Positions 8,528 to 16,342 are shown, counted from the first letter of the stretch. The stretch: DNA of 58,142 nt from Mycobacterium sp. 852013-50091_SCH5140682 (GCF_001665685.1 NZ_LZTB01000062.1:1-58142); one strand, 5' to 3'. The notes: generated by a model from the sequence alone, not told the origin. Numbers and translations are program-made.

Positions 8528-8857
8528 ATGCACGAGTTGGCGATAACCCAGAGCGTTGTCGACGCGGTGTGTGAACACGCCGCCGGTCGTCGGGTATGCA
8601 GTGTGCGACTCGAAGTCGGAGCGCTGTGCGCAGTCGTCCCGGACTCCATGCTGTTCTGCTTCGATCTGGTGACCAAGGGCACGGTCGCCGACGGCGCCCG
8701 ACTGGACCTCGACATCCAACCGGGCACGGCACACTGCCGCGGCTGCGGGACCGATTTCGAACTTCCCGACCTGATCCTGCTCTGCCGGTGCGGCAGCGCC
8801 GACGTCGAGGTGACCGCCGGGCGGGATCTACGCATCCTCTCGATGGAAGTGAGTTGA
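8528..8857 (+). CDS. hypA: Hydrogenase nickel-insertion protein HypA
   Basis: HypA delivers Ni to the hydrogenase large-subunit precursor together with HypB. The 109-residue protein opens with the Ni-binding MHEL motif (His2, Glu3). The structural zinc site is formed by Cys70/Cys73 and Cys86/Cys88. The second pair is spaced C-x-C (CRCGS) rather than the common C-x-x-C. ATG 8528 was chosen because the Ni-binding motif must be N-terminal. It is the first gene of the island, with a one-base gap to hypB. Confidence 0.94.
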   Translation: MHELAITQSVVDAVCEHAAGRRVCSVRLEVGALCAVVPDSMLFCFDLVTKGTVADGARLDLDIQPGTAHCRGCGTDFELPDLILLCRCGSADVEVTAGRDLRILSMEVS

Positions 8858-8858
8858 C

Positions 8859-9662
8859 ATGTGCGCCACCTGCGGTTGCGGCGACGACGGCCACGACGGC
8901 CCGACGATCACCATCCCCGGCAACGATCACCACCATCCTCATGAGCACCACCACCCTCACGGCGAGCACACCGAGACCGTCACGCTCGAACAGAAAGTGC
9001 TCGCCAAGAACGACCTCGTCGCCGAAGAGAATCGCCGGTGGCTCGCCCGCCGCGGCATCCTGGCCCTCAACGTGACGAGTTCGCCGGGGGCGGGCAAGAC
9101 CACTCTCCTCGAGCGCACCGTCCGCGAGTACGGGGCCCGTCGACCCATCGCGGTCATCGAAGGAGATCAGGAGACCCTGCTCGACGCCGACCGGATCAGG
9201 TCCGCGGGCGCCCGCTCGGTTCAGGTCAACACCGGGGCCGGCTGTCATCTGGACGCGAACATGGTCGGCGGGGCCCTCGACGCGCTCGATCCCGAGCCCG
9301 ATTCGGTGTTGTTCATCGAGAACGTCGGAAACCTGGTCTGCCCGGCCCTGTTCGACCTTGGCGAACGCAACAAAGTCGTCGTTGTCTCGGTAACCGAGGG
9401 GGCCGACAAACCATTGAAATACCCTTACATGTTCGCGGTCGCGGACCTGGTCCTCATCAACAAGATCGACCTCATGCCCTACGTGGATTTCGACATCGAC
9501 ACCTGTTGTAGCAGAGCTCGATCCGTCAATTCCGGGGTTGAAATCCTGCCGGTGTCAGCGACGCGCGGGGACGGCCTCGAGCAGTGGTACTCCTGGATTG
9601 ACACCTGCGCAAAAACCGTGATGTCAGCGTCGGCCGTTGACAACATGAACTCCCAGGAGTAG
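8859..9662 (+). CDS. hypB: Hydrogenase nickel-incorporation GTPase HypB
   Basis: HypB is a SIMIBI GTPase that drives nickel transfer to the large subunit. In 267 residues I see an N-terminal Cys cluster (C2, C5, C7), a His-rich tract at residues 24-37 likely to bind or store Ni or Zn, and Walker A SSPGAGKTT at 74-82. The metal/switch region EGDQETLLDADRI and the guanine-specificity NKID follow. The combination of high-affinity Cys site and His stretch suggests metal storage as well as GTPase action. It is followed by an 89-bp gap before the structural genes. Confidence 0.95.
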   Translation: MCATCGCGDDGHDGPTITIPGNDHHHPHEHHHPHGEHTETVTLEQKVLAKNDLVAEENRRWLARRGILALNVTSSPGAGKTTLLERTVREYGARRPIAVIEGDQETLLDADRIRSAGARSVQVNTGAGCHLDANMVGGALDALDPEPDSVLFIENVGNLVCPALFDLGERNKVVVVSVTEGADKPLKYPYMFAVADLVLINKIDLMPYVDFDIDTCCSRARSVNSGVEILPVSATRGDGLEQWYSWIDTCAKTVMSASAVDNMNSQE

Positions 9663-9671
9663 ACCCAGATT

Positions 9672-9686
9672 TCAGGCGCCCTGAAG
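9672..9686. other. Short inverted repeat between hypB and hhyS
   Basis: The sequence TTCAGG-CGC-CCTGAA is a perfect 6-bp inverted repeat with a 3-base centre. It sits 10 bases after the hypB stop and about 65 bases before the small-subunit gene. It could be a weak transcript hairpin or a protein-binding site; nothing in the sequence decides which. Confidence 0.4.
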
Positions 9687-9751
9687 AAGCCGGTGAGCGT
9701 CTAGATCAGAGTTTGGGACTCCCAGCCCGGGCCCCAAGGAAGCCGTGACGT

Positions 9752-10807
9752 ATGCCAACAGAGGCGGCGGTCAAAGCGGAAGAGGCACTGATCCATGTGC
9801 TGTGGATCAACGCCGGATTGAGTTGTGATGGTGACTCGGTGGCGTTGACTGCCGCCACTCAACCGAGCATCGAAGAAATTGCCCTCGGAGCCCTTCCCGG
9901 TCTACCGAAAATCGCCGTCCACTGGCCCTTGATCGACTTCGAATGTGGTCCGGCCGGCGGTGCCGATGATTTCCTCGCGTGGTTCTTCAAAGCCGACAGA
10001 GGGGAACTCGATCCGTTCGTCCTCGTTGTCGAGGGCTCCATTCCCAACGAACAGATCAAGAGCGAGGGTTACTGGTGCGGGTTCGGCAACGACCCGGCGA
10101 CCAACCAGCCGATGACCACCAGCGAATGGCTGGATCGGCTGACCCCCAAGGCCACGGCCGTCGTCGCGGTCGGAACCTGCGCCACCTACGGTGGCATCCA
10201 TGCGATGGCGGGCAATCCGACCGGCGCCATGGGGGTTCCCGACTATCTCGGCTGGGACTGGAAGAGCAAGGCCGGTATCCCGATCGTCTGCGTGCCGGGT
10301 TGCCCGATCCAACCGGACAACCTCGCCGAGACCCTGACCTACCTGCTGTACATGGCCACCGACCAGGCGCCCATGATCCCGTTGGATGACGCGCTCCGAC
10401 CCACATGGCTGTTCGGCAACACCGTCCACGAAGGCTGTGACCGCGCGGGCTATTACGAGCAAGGCGACTTCGCAACCGAATACGGGTCACCGAAATGCAT
10501 TGTGAAACTCGGCTGTTGGGGCCCCGTGGTCAAGTGCAACGTGCCCAAGCGCGGTTGGATCAACGGGATCGGCGGTTGCCCCAACGTCGGCGGCATCTGC
10601 ATCGGGTGCACCATGCCGGGCTTCCCGGACAAGTTCATGCCGTTCATGGACGAACCACCAGGCGGCAAGGTGTCCACGACAGCATCCGGGCTCTACGGAT
10701 CGGTGATCCGCAGCCTGCGCCACGTCACCGGCCGCACCGTCGACAAGGAGCCCAAGTGGCGCCATCGCGGTACGACGCTGGAGACCGGAGCTACTCGCAC
10801 CTGGTAG
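9752..10807 (+). CDS. hhyS: [NiFe]-hydrogenase small subunit, group 1h type
   Basis: This electron-transfer subunit carries three Fe-S clusters that pass electrons from the Ni-Fe site. The 351-residue protein has no Tat signal peptide, so it should stay on the cytoplasmic side. The proximal-cluster motif is C25-x-x-D28, with Asp where classical uptake hydrogenases have Cys; this is the 3Cys-1Asp signature of the actinobacterial high-affinity class. Further cluster ligands appear in GTCATYGG (near 146), VPGCPI (near 185), the NTVHEGCDRAG region and C-terminal Cys (KLGCWGP, KCNVP, GGCPN, CIGC). Assignment to Hhy rests on these features and on the location beside recA, as in M. smegmatis. Confidence 0.93.
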   Translation: MPTEAAVKAEEALIHVLWINAGLSCDGDSVALTAATQPSIEEIALGALPGLPKIAVHWPLIDFECGPAGGADDFLAWFFKADRGELDPFVLVVEGSIPNEQIKSEGYWCGFGNDPATNQPMTTSEWLDRLTPKATAVVAVGTCATYGGIHAMAGNPTGAMGVPDYLGWDWKSKAGIPIVCVPGCPIQPDNLAETLTYLLYMATDQAPMIPLDDALRPTWLFGNTVHEGCDRAGYYEQGDFATEYGSPKCIVKLGCWGPVVKCNVPKRGWINGIGGCPNVGGICIGCTMPGFPDKFMPFMDEPPGGKVSTTASGLYGSVIRSLRHVTGRTVDKEPKWRHRGTTLETGATRTW

Positions 10808-10812
10808 ATGCG

Positions 10813-10838
10813 GGGTCGGGGCAACGTGGCCCCGACCC
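10813..10838 (+). other. Intercistronic hairpin between hhyS and hhyL
   Basis: GGGTCGGGGC (10813-10822), six loop bases AACGTG, then GCCCCGACCC (10829-10838) form a perfect 10-bp GC-rich stem. It starts six bases after the small-subunit stop codon and lies 72 bases before hhyL. No U-tract follows, so full termination is unlikely. It could block 3'-5' decay, attenuate read-through or set the subunit ratio. Confidence 0.75.
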
Positions 10839-10910
10839 GTCAATCTCCCGCCGGAACACGGGAACAGTTGGCATTCCTGGCTTTATCTGCCCACTTGAAA
10901 GAGAAGTTCG

Positions 10911-12707
10911 ATGACAACCATCATCCCCGAGCCGTCACACATCAAGCGCGAACCCGGCCAACTGGTGGAGATGGCATGGGACCCGATCACGCGCATCGTC
11001 GGCAGCCTCGGCATCTACACCAAGATCGACTTCGAGAACCGCGAAGTCGTCGAATGCCACAGCACCTCATCGATATTCCGCGGCTACTCGATCTTCATGA
11101 AAGGCAAGGACCCGCGCGACGCACACTTCATCACCAGTCGCATCTGCGGTATCTGCGGCGACAACCACGCGACCTGCTCATGCTATTGCCAGAACATGGC
11201 CTACGGGGTCAAGCCACCGCATCTCGGCGAATGGCTGGTGAACCTCGGCGAGGCCGCGGAATACATGTTCGACCACAACATCTTCCAGGAGAACCTGGTG
11301 GGCGTGGACTACTGCGAGAAGATGGTGTCCGAGACCAATCCCAGCGTGCTGGCCAAGGCCGAGAACACAGCCGCACCGCATGCCGACGCGCACGGCCACC
11401 GCACCATCGCCGACATCATGCGGGCCCTCAACCCGTTCACCGGCGAGTTCTACCGGGAGGCCCTGCAGGTCAGCAGGTGGACGCGAGAGATGTTCTGCCT
11501 CATGGAAGGTCGCCACGTCCACCCGTCGACGCTGTATCCCGGCGGTATCGGCACGACCGCGACGGTGCAGCTGATGACCGACTACATGACCCGGCTGATG
11601 CGTTACGTCGAGTTCATGAAGAAGGTCGTGCCGATGCACGACGATCTGTTCGATTTCTTCTACGAGGCCCTGCCGGGCTATGACCAGGTCGGTCTGCGCC
11701 GCACCCTGCTCGGGTGCTGGGGGTCCTTCCAGGATCCCGAGGTGTGCAATTTCGCCTACAAGGACATGGAGCGTTGGGGCGACGCCATGTTCGTCACACC
11801 CGGCGTGGTGGTCGACGGCAAACTCGTCACCCACTCACTGGTGGACATCAACCTCGGCATTCGGATCCTGTTGGGGCACAGCTATTACGACGACTGGTCC
11901 GATCAGGAGATGTTCGTCAAGACCGACCCGCTCGGCAACCCGATCGACCGACGCCACCCGTGGAACCAGCACACCAACCCCAAGCCGCAGAAGCGTGACT
12001 TCGACGAGGCCTACAGCTGGGTGATGTCGCCGCGCTGGTACGACGGCACCAATCACCTGGCGCTGGACACCGGCGGCGGCCCGCTGGCCCGGCTGTGGTC
12101 GACGGCGCTCGCCGGTCTCGTCGACATCGGCTACGTCAAGGCCACCGGCCGCAGCGTCCAGATCAATCTGCCGAAGACCGCGCTGAAGGGTCCCGTCGAG
12201 TTCGAATGGAAGATTCCGGACAAGGGCAGCAACACCATCGAACGCAACCGGGCCCGCACCTACTTCCAGGCCTACGCCGCGGCATGCGCGCTGCACTTCG
12301 CCGAGCAGGCGTTGGCGGAAATCCGAGCCGGCCGCACCAAGACGTGGGAGAAATTCGATGTGCCCGACGAGGCCATCGGATGCGGCTTCACCGAGGCCGT
12401 TCGTGGCGTGCTGAGCCACCACATGGTGATCCGGGATGGCAAGATCGCCAACTACCACCCGTATCCGCCGACACCGTGGAACGCCAATCCGCGTGACAGC
12501 TACGGCACTCCGGGGCCATACGAGGATGCGGTGCAGGGTCAACCGATATTCGAGGAGAACGACCGGGAGCATTTCAAGGGCATCGACGTCATGCGCACGG
12601 TGCGTAGCTTCGACCCCTGCCTGCCGTGTGGCGTGCACATGTACCTCGGGAACGGAAAGTCCTTGGAGCTCATGCATTCCCCCACCCAGTCAGCCACCGT
12701 GGACTGA
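10911..12707 (+). CDS. hhyL: [NiFe]-hydrogenase large subunit, group 1h type
   Basis: This is the catalytic subunit that splits H2 at the Ni-Fe(CN)2CO centre. It has 598 residues. The L1 motif RICGICGDNH supplies Cys79 and Cys82, and the L2 motif DPCLPCGVH near the end supplies Cys570 and Cys573. After His576 there is a 22-residue C-terminal extension, the peptide the maturation protease (end 16827) should remove once the metal site is built. A His-containing insertion near residues 153-165 resembles other group 1h enzymes. ATG 10911 follows a purine-rich ribosome site. The large-subunit gene follows hhyS after a hairpin and precedes the NifU/Rieske-like gene by only 3 bp. Confidence 0.95.
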   Translation: MTTIIPEPSHIKREPGQLVEMAWDPITRIVGSLGIYTKIDFENREVVECHSTSSIFRGYSIFMKGKDPRDAHFITSRICGICGDNHATCSCYCQNMAYGVKPPHLGEWLVNLGEAAEYMFDHNIFQENLVGVDYCEKMVSETNPSVLAKAENTAAPHADAHGHRTIADIMRALNPFTGEFYREALQVSRWTREMFCLMEGRHVHPSTLYPGGIGTTATVQLMTDYMTRLMRYVEFMKKVVPMHDDLFDFFYEALPGYDQVGLRRTLLGCWGSFQDPEVCNFAYKDMERWGDAMFVTPGVVVDGKLVTHSLVDINLGIRILLGHSYYDDWSDQEMFVKTDPLGNPIDRRHPWNQHTNPKPQKRDFDEAYSWVMSPRWYDGTNHLALDTGGGPLARLWSTALAGLVDIGYVKATGRSVQINLPKTALKGPVEFEWKIPDKGSNTIERNRARTYFQAYAAACALHFAEQALAEIRAGRTKTWEKFDVPDEAIGCGFTEAVRGVLSHHMVIRDGKIANYHPYPPTPWNANPRDSYGTPGPYEDAVQGQPIFEENDREHFKGIDVMRTVRSFDPCLPCGVHMYLGNGKSLELMHSPTQSATVD

Positions 12708-12710
12708 CAC

Positions 12711-13610
12711 ATGACGCCCGCCGTAACGCCGGTCCACGACGAACCCGATGACGTAGCGCACTGGCGCTCGGCAGGCGACCGAATACAGAATCTCCTGGAC
12801 GCCAGCGCCGCCGGCGGGGCTGCGGCACTGGATCGTGCCGAACGGCTCGTACGCGAGGTGACCGATCTGTACGGCGCCGGGCTGCAACGGATCTTGACGA
12901 TCCTCGCCGCAGATCCGGCCATGGTCGAAGCGGTGGCAGGCGACGATCTGGTGGCCAGTCTGCTGCTCGTCCACGGCCTGCATCCGCATCCGGTCGAGCG
13001 GAGGATCGCCGACGCGCTCGACCGGGTCCGCCCCTACCTCGGGTCGCATGGCGGCGATGTCGATCTGCTCGAAGTCGACGGGCCGGTGGTCCGGCTGCGG
13101 TTCAGCGGAAGCTGCAAGAGTTGCCCGTCCTCGGCGGCCACTCTCGAATTGGCCATCGAGGACGCGGTCAAAAATGCCGCGCCCGAAGTCTCTTCGATCG
13201 AGGTGGTGCCCGACGGCGACGCTCGTCAGCTGATCCCCGCGCAGTCGCTGCTGGCCCGCGTGCACACCAACGGACATCGATCCGCCACCTGGCATCCCGT
13301 GCCCGCACTCGACGACCTGATGCCCGCAGAGGTGGGCGGTTTCGCCGTCGCAGGCACATCGGTGCTCGTGTGCCGCATCGACGACGAACTGTTCGGGTAC
13401 CGCGATCGCTGTCCGGTCTGCACCCGTGGGATGGCGGGGGCGACACTGACCGGCACGGTGTTGACGTGCCCGCATTGCGGTTGCGGTTTCGACGCGGTTC
13501 ACGCCGGTCGTGCGCAGGATGACGGCAGCGATCAGCACCTCGAGCCCGTCCCGGTGTTGAGGCGCGACGGCGTGCCGTCGATGGCGATCGCGCAGGAAGC
13601 CATGACGTGA
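12711..13610 (+). CDS. NifU-domain and Rieske-like fusion, hydrogenase-associated
   Basis: Of the 299 residues, 1-90 are helical without a clear motif. Residues 95-170 are a NifU C-terminal domain with its Fe-S Cys pair CKSC (Cys135, Cys138). Residues 215-265 resemble a Rieske fold (VLVCRIDDELFGYRDRCPVC then CPHCGCGFD). The expected C-x-H / C-x-x-H ligand set is not seen; both pairs look like C-x-x-C, so the cluster type may be rubredoxin-like or 4-Cys. It directly follows hhyL and overlaps the next gene. A role as electron acceptor for the hydrogenase or as cluster carrier is inferred from position and domains. Confidence 0.85.
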   Translation: MTPAVTPVHDEPDDVAHWRSAGDRIQNLLDASAAGGAAALDRAERLVREVTDLYGAGLQRILTILAADPAMVEAVAGDDLVASLLLVHGLHPHPVERRIADALDRVRPYLGSHGGDVDLLEVDGPVVRLRFSGSCKSCPSSAATLELAIEDAVKNAAPEVSSIEVVPDGDARQLIPAQSLLARVHTNGHRSATWHPVPALDDLMPAEVGGFAVAGTSVLVCRIDDELFGYRDRCPVCTRGMAGATLTGTVLTCPHCGCGFDAVHAGRAQDDGSDQHLEPVPVLRRDGVPSMAIAQEAMT

Positions 13611-14239
13611 ACAGCCCGTTGGACGTACTGGCCCGGATCCGTGCGGGCCGCGGTGCACCGGAGGAGCCCGGTGAGCAGTGTGAGATGTGCTCGGAGCCCA
13701 TCCCCGACGAACACCAGCACGTGGTCAATGTCGAAGGCCGCCAACTGATGTGCGTATGCCGCGGCTGCTACCTGCTGTTCACCGACAGTGAGGCACAGCT
13801 GCGGTACCGCGCGGTCCCCGACCGCTATCTGGTGTTTCCCGATTGTGCTGTCAGCAGGGCAGATTGGGAAGCCCTGCAGATTCCCGTCGGTCTGGCGTTC
13901 TTCTTTCGCAACTCCGCACTCGGCCGGATCGTCGCGTTCTATCCGGGTCCGGCGGGCGCCACCGAATCCGAACTCGATCTGGACGCCTGGAACACGATGC
14001 TCGACCTTGACCCCAGGCTGGGCCTGCCTGCCGCCGATACCGAGGCCTTGCTGATCCGCCTGCCCGACGACGACTCCCTGGAACCTGAGTGCTACGTCGT
14101 CCCCATCGACTCGTGCTACGAGTTCGTCGGCCGAATACGGTTGCTGTGGCGCGGATTCGACGGTGGGCACGACGTCCGCCGCTACATCGCCGAGTACTTC
14201 GGCGCACTCGCGCACCGCAGCCGGGTGGTGCCACCATGA
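13607..14239 (+). CDS. DUF5947 family hydrogenase-associated protein
   Basis: The 210-residue soluble protein has a Cys-rich N-terminal third: CEMC at about residue 25 and CVCRGC near 47, with His residues between, which looks like a metal (Zn or Fe) site. The rest is alpha/beta, with WLRR-type basic residues few and acidic residues many. Family recognition is as DUF5947, which recurs in actinobacterial group 1h clusters. The start overlaps the previous stop by 4 bp and its end overlaps the next gene, so it is translationally coupled in the operon. Function is unknown; redox scaffold or assembly factor are possibilities. Confidence 0.8.
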   Translation: MNSPLDVLARIRAGRGAPEEPGEQCEMCSEPIPDEHQHVVNVEGRQLMCVCRGCYLLFTDSEAQLRYRAVPDRYLVFPDCAVSRADWEALQIPVGLAFFFRNSALGRIVAFYPGPAGATESELDLDAWNTMLDLDPRLGLPAADTEALLIRLPDDDSLEPECYVVPIDSCYEFVGRIRLLWRGFDGGHDVRRYIAEYFGALAHRSRVVPP

Positions 14240-14892
14240 CCGGCCCGACGCCGCCGGCGACGGAGCTGACCTTCGCCGTCCTTGAGGTCAGCCCCGAACC
14301 CTATGCGGTGACACCGATCCTCACCGCGCGCGTCGGCGTGGCGGCGATCGGTGACGACCCCGTCCATGCGCTGGCGCTGCGTTGTCAGGTGCGCATCGAA
14401 CCCATGCGGCGCGGCTACCGCGACGACGAGGCCACCGGTCTGCTGGACCTTTTCGGCCCGCGCGAACGCTGGAACACCACCCAGCGCACCTTCTTGTGGC
14501 AGCACGCCACCGCCATGGTGCCTGGGTTCACCGGCACCACCCAGGTCGGGCTCGCACTCGAATGCACCTACGACTTCGAGGTGGCTGCCGCGAAGTACCT
14601 GCACGCCCTGCGCGGCGGAACCATCCCGTTGCAGTTCCTGTTCAGCGGTACCGTATTCACCCGTGGATCGCGCGGCTTCGCCGTCACCCAGGTGCCATGG
14701 GACCGTGAGGACCGGTTCGACATGCCGGTCGCGATATGGCAGAACCTGATCGCGCAACACTTCCCGAACACCGGTTGGCTGCGCCTGAGGCACGACACAC
14801 TCACGGACCTGGCCGCCTACAAGTCCCGACATGGTCTGCTGTCCTTCGACGAGACCATCACCACGCTGTTGTCCCGGCAGGAAATTTCATGA
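14236..14892 (+). CDS. DUF6084 family hydrogenase-associated protein
   Basis: The 218-residue protein has no signal peptide, membrane segment or Cys cluster. Its sequence is beta-rich, with aromatic and Gly/Thr-rich strands (WQHATAMVPGFTGTTQVGLALEC near 95). I recognise it as the DUF6084 type found next to DUF5947 in hydrogenase loci. ATG 14236 lies four bases inside the DUF5947 stop (ATGA overlap), and its end overlaps the next gene, so a fixed stoichiometry with its neighbours is likely. No catalytic residues can be named. Confidence 0.78.
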   Translation: MTGPTPPATELTFAVLEVSPEPYAVTPILTARVGVAAIGDDPVHALALRCQVRIEPMRRGYRDDEATGLLDLFGPRERWNTTQRTFLWQHATAMVPGFTGTTQVGLALECTYDFEVAAAKYLHALRGGTIPLQFLFSGTVFTRGSRGFAVTQVPWDREDRFDMPVAIWQNLIAQHFPNTGWLRLRHDTLTDLAAYKSRHGLLSFDETITTLLSRQEIS

Positions 14893-16211
14893 GCGCCGAT
14901 TGGGAACAGGTACGGGCGGTCGCCGACGCGGTCCTCTACGAGGGCTATCTGTTGTATCCCTATCGGGCCGACTCGCAGAAGAACCAGTCCCGCTGGCAAT
15001 TCGGTGTGTTGGGTCCCACTGGCGCGGCCCAGACCGGGATCGGGGAGGACAGCGTGCTGTCGACCCAGCTGCTCGTCCGTCCGCACGACCGCCCGGAGGT
15101 TTCGGTCGTTGTTCGGTTCCTCCAACTGCAGCGCCGCACCGCCGAGCGTCGCTGCTCCGGGCAGCGGTTCGAAGCGGTCGACGAACTGGTGACCGCACAC
15201 GGAGTGTGGCTCACGTGGGATGAGGCGATCGAACACGAAATCCAGTTCGGCCCGTTCGATCTGGCCGAGCTCGGCGCGGCACAGACATGCCATGTGGCGG
15301 TTCGACCGGGCGCCGATATCGAATATCTCGAAGGCGGACGGTTGGTGCGGTCGAGACGCGAGCTACGCGGGGAGCTTACCGTCGCGTGCGAGCCCGACGA
15401 CGGGCTGCTACGGCTGAGCGTGTCCATCACAAACACCGCGGCGCCCGCGTCGAGCAAGGACGACGCCATCGCGGTGTCGTTGATCGGAACCCATCTTGTA
15501 CTGTCCGTCGCCGACGGCGAATTGGTCTCTCTGCTGGACCCGCCCGCAGACGCGAGCGCCGCAGCATCCAGATGCAAGCATCAGCGCTGCTTTCCCGTCC
15601 TGGCCGGCCCACCCGAGGAAAACCGGCTCATGCTGGTGTCACCGATCATCCTCTACGACCATCCCGAGATCGCCGAGCAAAGTGGGGGCGCGCTCTACGA
15701 CTCGACCGAAATCGACGAGATCCTCACGCTGCGGATCATGACGATGACCGACCAGGAGAAGGCGCAGGCCCGCGCGACCGACCCGCGCGCCGCGAACATC
15801 ATCGACCGGTGCGAGTCGATGTCGCCCGAGGCGATGCTCAATCTGCATGGCGTGCTGCGCAATCCACATGCTTCCGGCGAACCGGGACTCATCCCGGAAC
15901 TGCCCGACGGCATCGAGTGGTGGGATCCCCTTGCCGACGGCGCGGTCGACCCTGCCGTCGATGCTGTGCTGGTCAACGGGGTGCGGGTGAGTCGAGGCAG
16001 CCGCGTCCGGCTGCACCCGTCGCGCCGCGCCGACGCCCAGGACCTGTTCTTCGTCGACAAGATCGCGCGCGTGACGTCGGTGCACGAGGATGTCGACGGC
16101 GAGCACCATCTTGGCGTCGTGCTCGACGACGATCCGGCCGCCGACCTTCACGAATGGTATGGCCGCTACCTGTACTTCTCACCCGATGAAGTCGAACCGT
16201 TGGTGCAATGA
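14889..16211 (+). CDS. Uncharacterised 440-residue hydrogenase-cluster protein
   Basis: I do not recognise a defined domain. The 440 residues are soluble and acidic, with an N-terminal WEQVRAVADAVLYEGYLLYPYR segment, a central beta-rich region and a C-terminal third (from about 330) that begins IIDRCESMSPEAMLNLHG. Near the C-terminus VSRGSRVRLHPSRRADAQDLFF and VVLDDDPAADLHEWYGRYLYFSPDEVEPL read like a small hydrogenase-accessory domain. Similar genes accompany DUF5947/DUF6084 in group 1h clusters. ATG 14889 overlaps the previous stop. Its own stop overlaps an ATG (16208), which leads to the 39-residue peptide gene. Role unknown. Confidence 0.75.
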   Translation: MSADWEQVRAVADAVLYEGYLLYPYRADSQKNQSRWQFGVLGPTGAAQTGIGEDSVLSTQLLVRPHDRPEVSVVVRFLQLQRRTAERRCSGQRFEAVDELVTAHGVWLTWDEAIEHEIQFGPFDLAELGAAQTCHVAVRPGADIEYLEGGRLVRSRRELRGELTVACEPDDGLLRLSVSITNTAAPASSKDDAIAVSLIGTHLVLSVADGELVSLLDPPADASAAASRCKHQRCFPVLAGPPEENRLMLVSPIILYDHPEIAEQSGGALYDSTEIDEILTLRIMTMTDQEKAQARATDPRAANIIDRCESMSPEAMLNLHGVLRNPHASGEPGLIPELPDGIEWWDPLADGAVDPAVDAVLVNGVRVSRGSRVRLHPSRRADAQDLFFVDKIARVTSVHEDVDGEHHLGVVLDDDPAADLHEWYGRYLYFSPDEVEPLVQ

Positions 16212-16222
16212 AAGGAGTCGCA

Positions 16223-16342
16223 ATGGAAGTCGTGGGTTGGATCGCCGTCGTGGTCGTGGCGGCTGTCGTGGCCGCCGCAGCAGTGGTCGGCCTGAGGTCG
16301 ATTCCCGATGCCCAGCGTTACCTGAAGATGCGTCGCATGTAG
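16223..16342 (+). CDS. 39-residue single-span membrane peptide (DUF6893-like)
   Basis: ATG 16223 encodes 39 residues: a hydrophobic helix at about residues 4-27 made almost only of Val, Ala, Ile and Gly, then a short basic tail ending KMRRM. The reading frame can be extended to ATG 16208, which overlaps the preceding stop. A ribosome-binding AAAGGAG at 16210-16216 favours ATG 16223. The positive tail suggests the N-terminus is outside and the tail inside. It resembles the DUF6893 small proteins found in mycobacterial hydrogenase clusters. It is the only membrane protein inside the island, so it is a candidate anchor for the otherwise soluble hydrogenase. Confidence 0.75.
   Translation: MEVVGWIAVVVVAAVVAAAAVVGLRSIPDAQRYLKMRRM

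Noticed and set aside
9713..9732. DosR box upstream of hhyS
   Set aside because: Only the left half (GGGACT) fits; the right half does not match the consensus. Reported only as a weak half-site in the findings.
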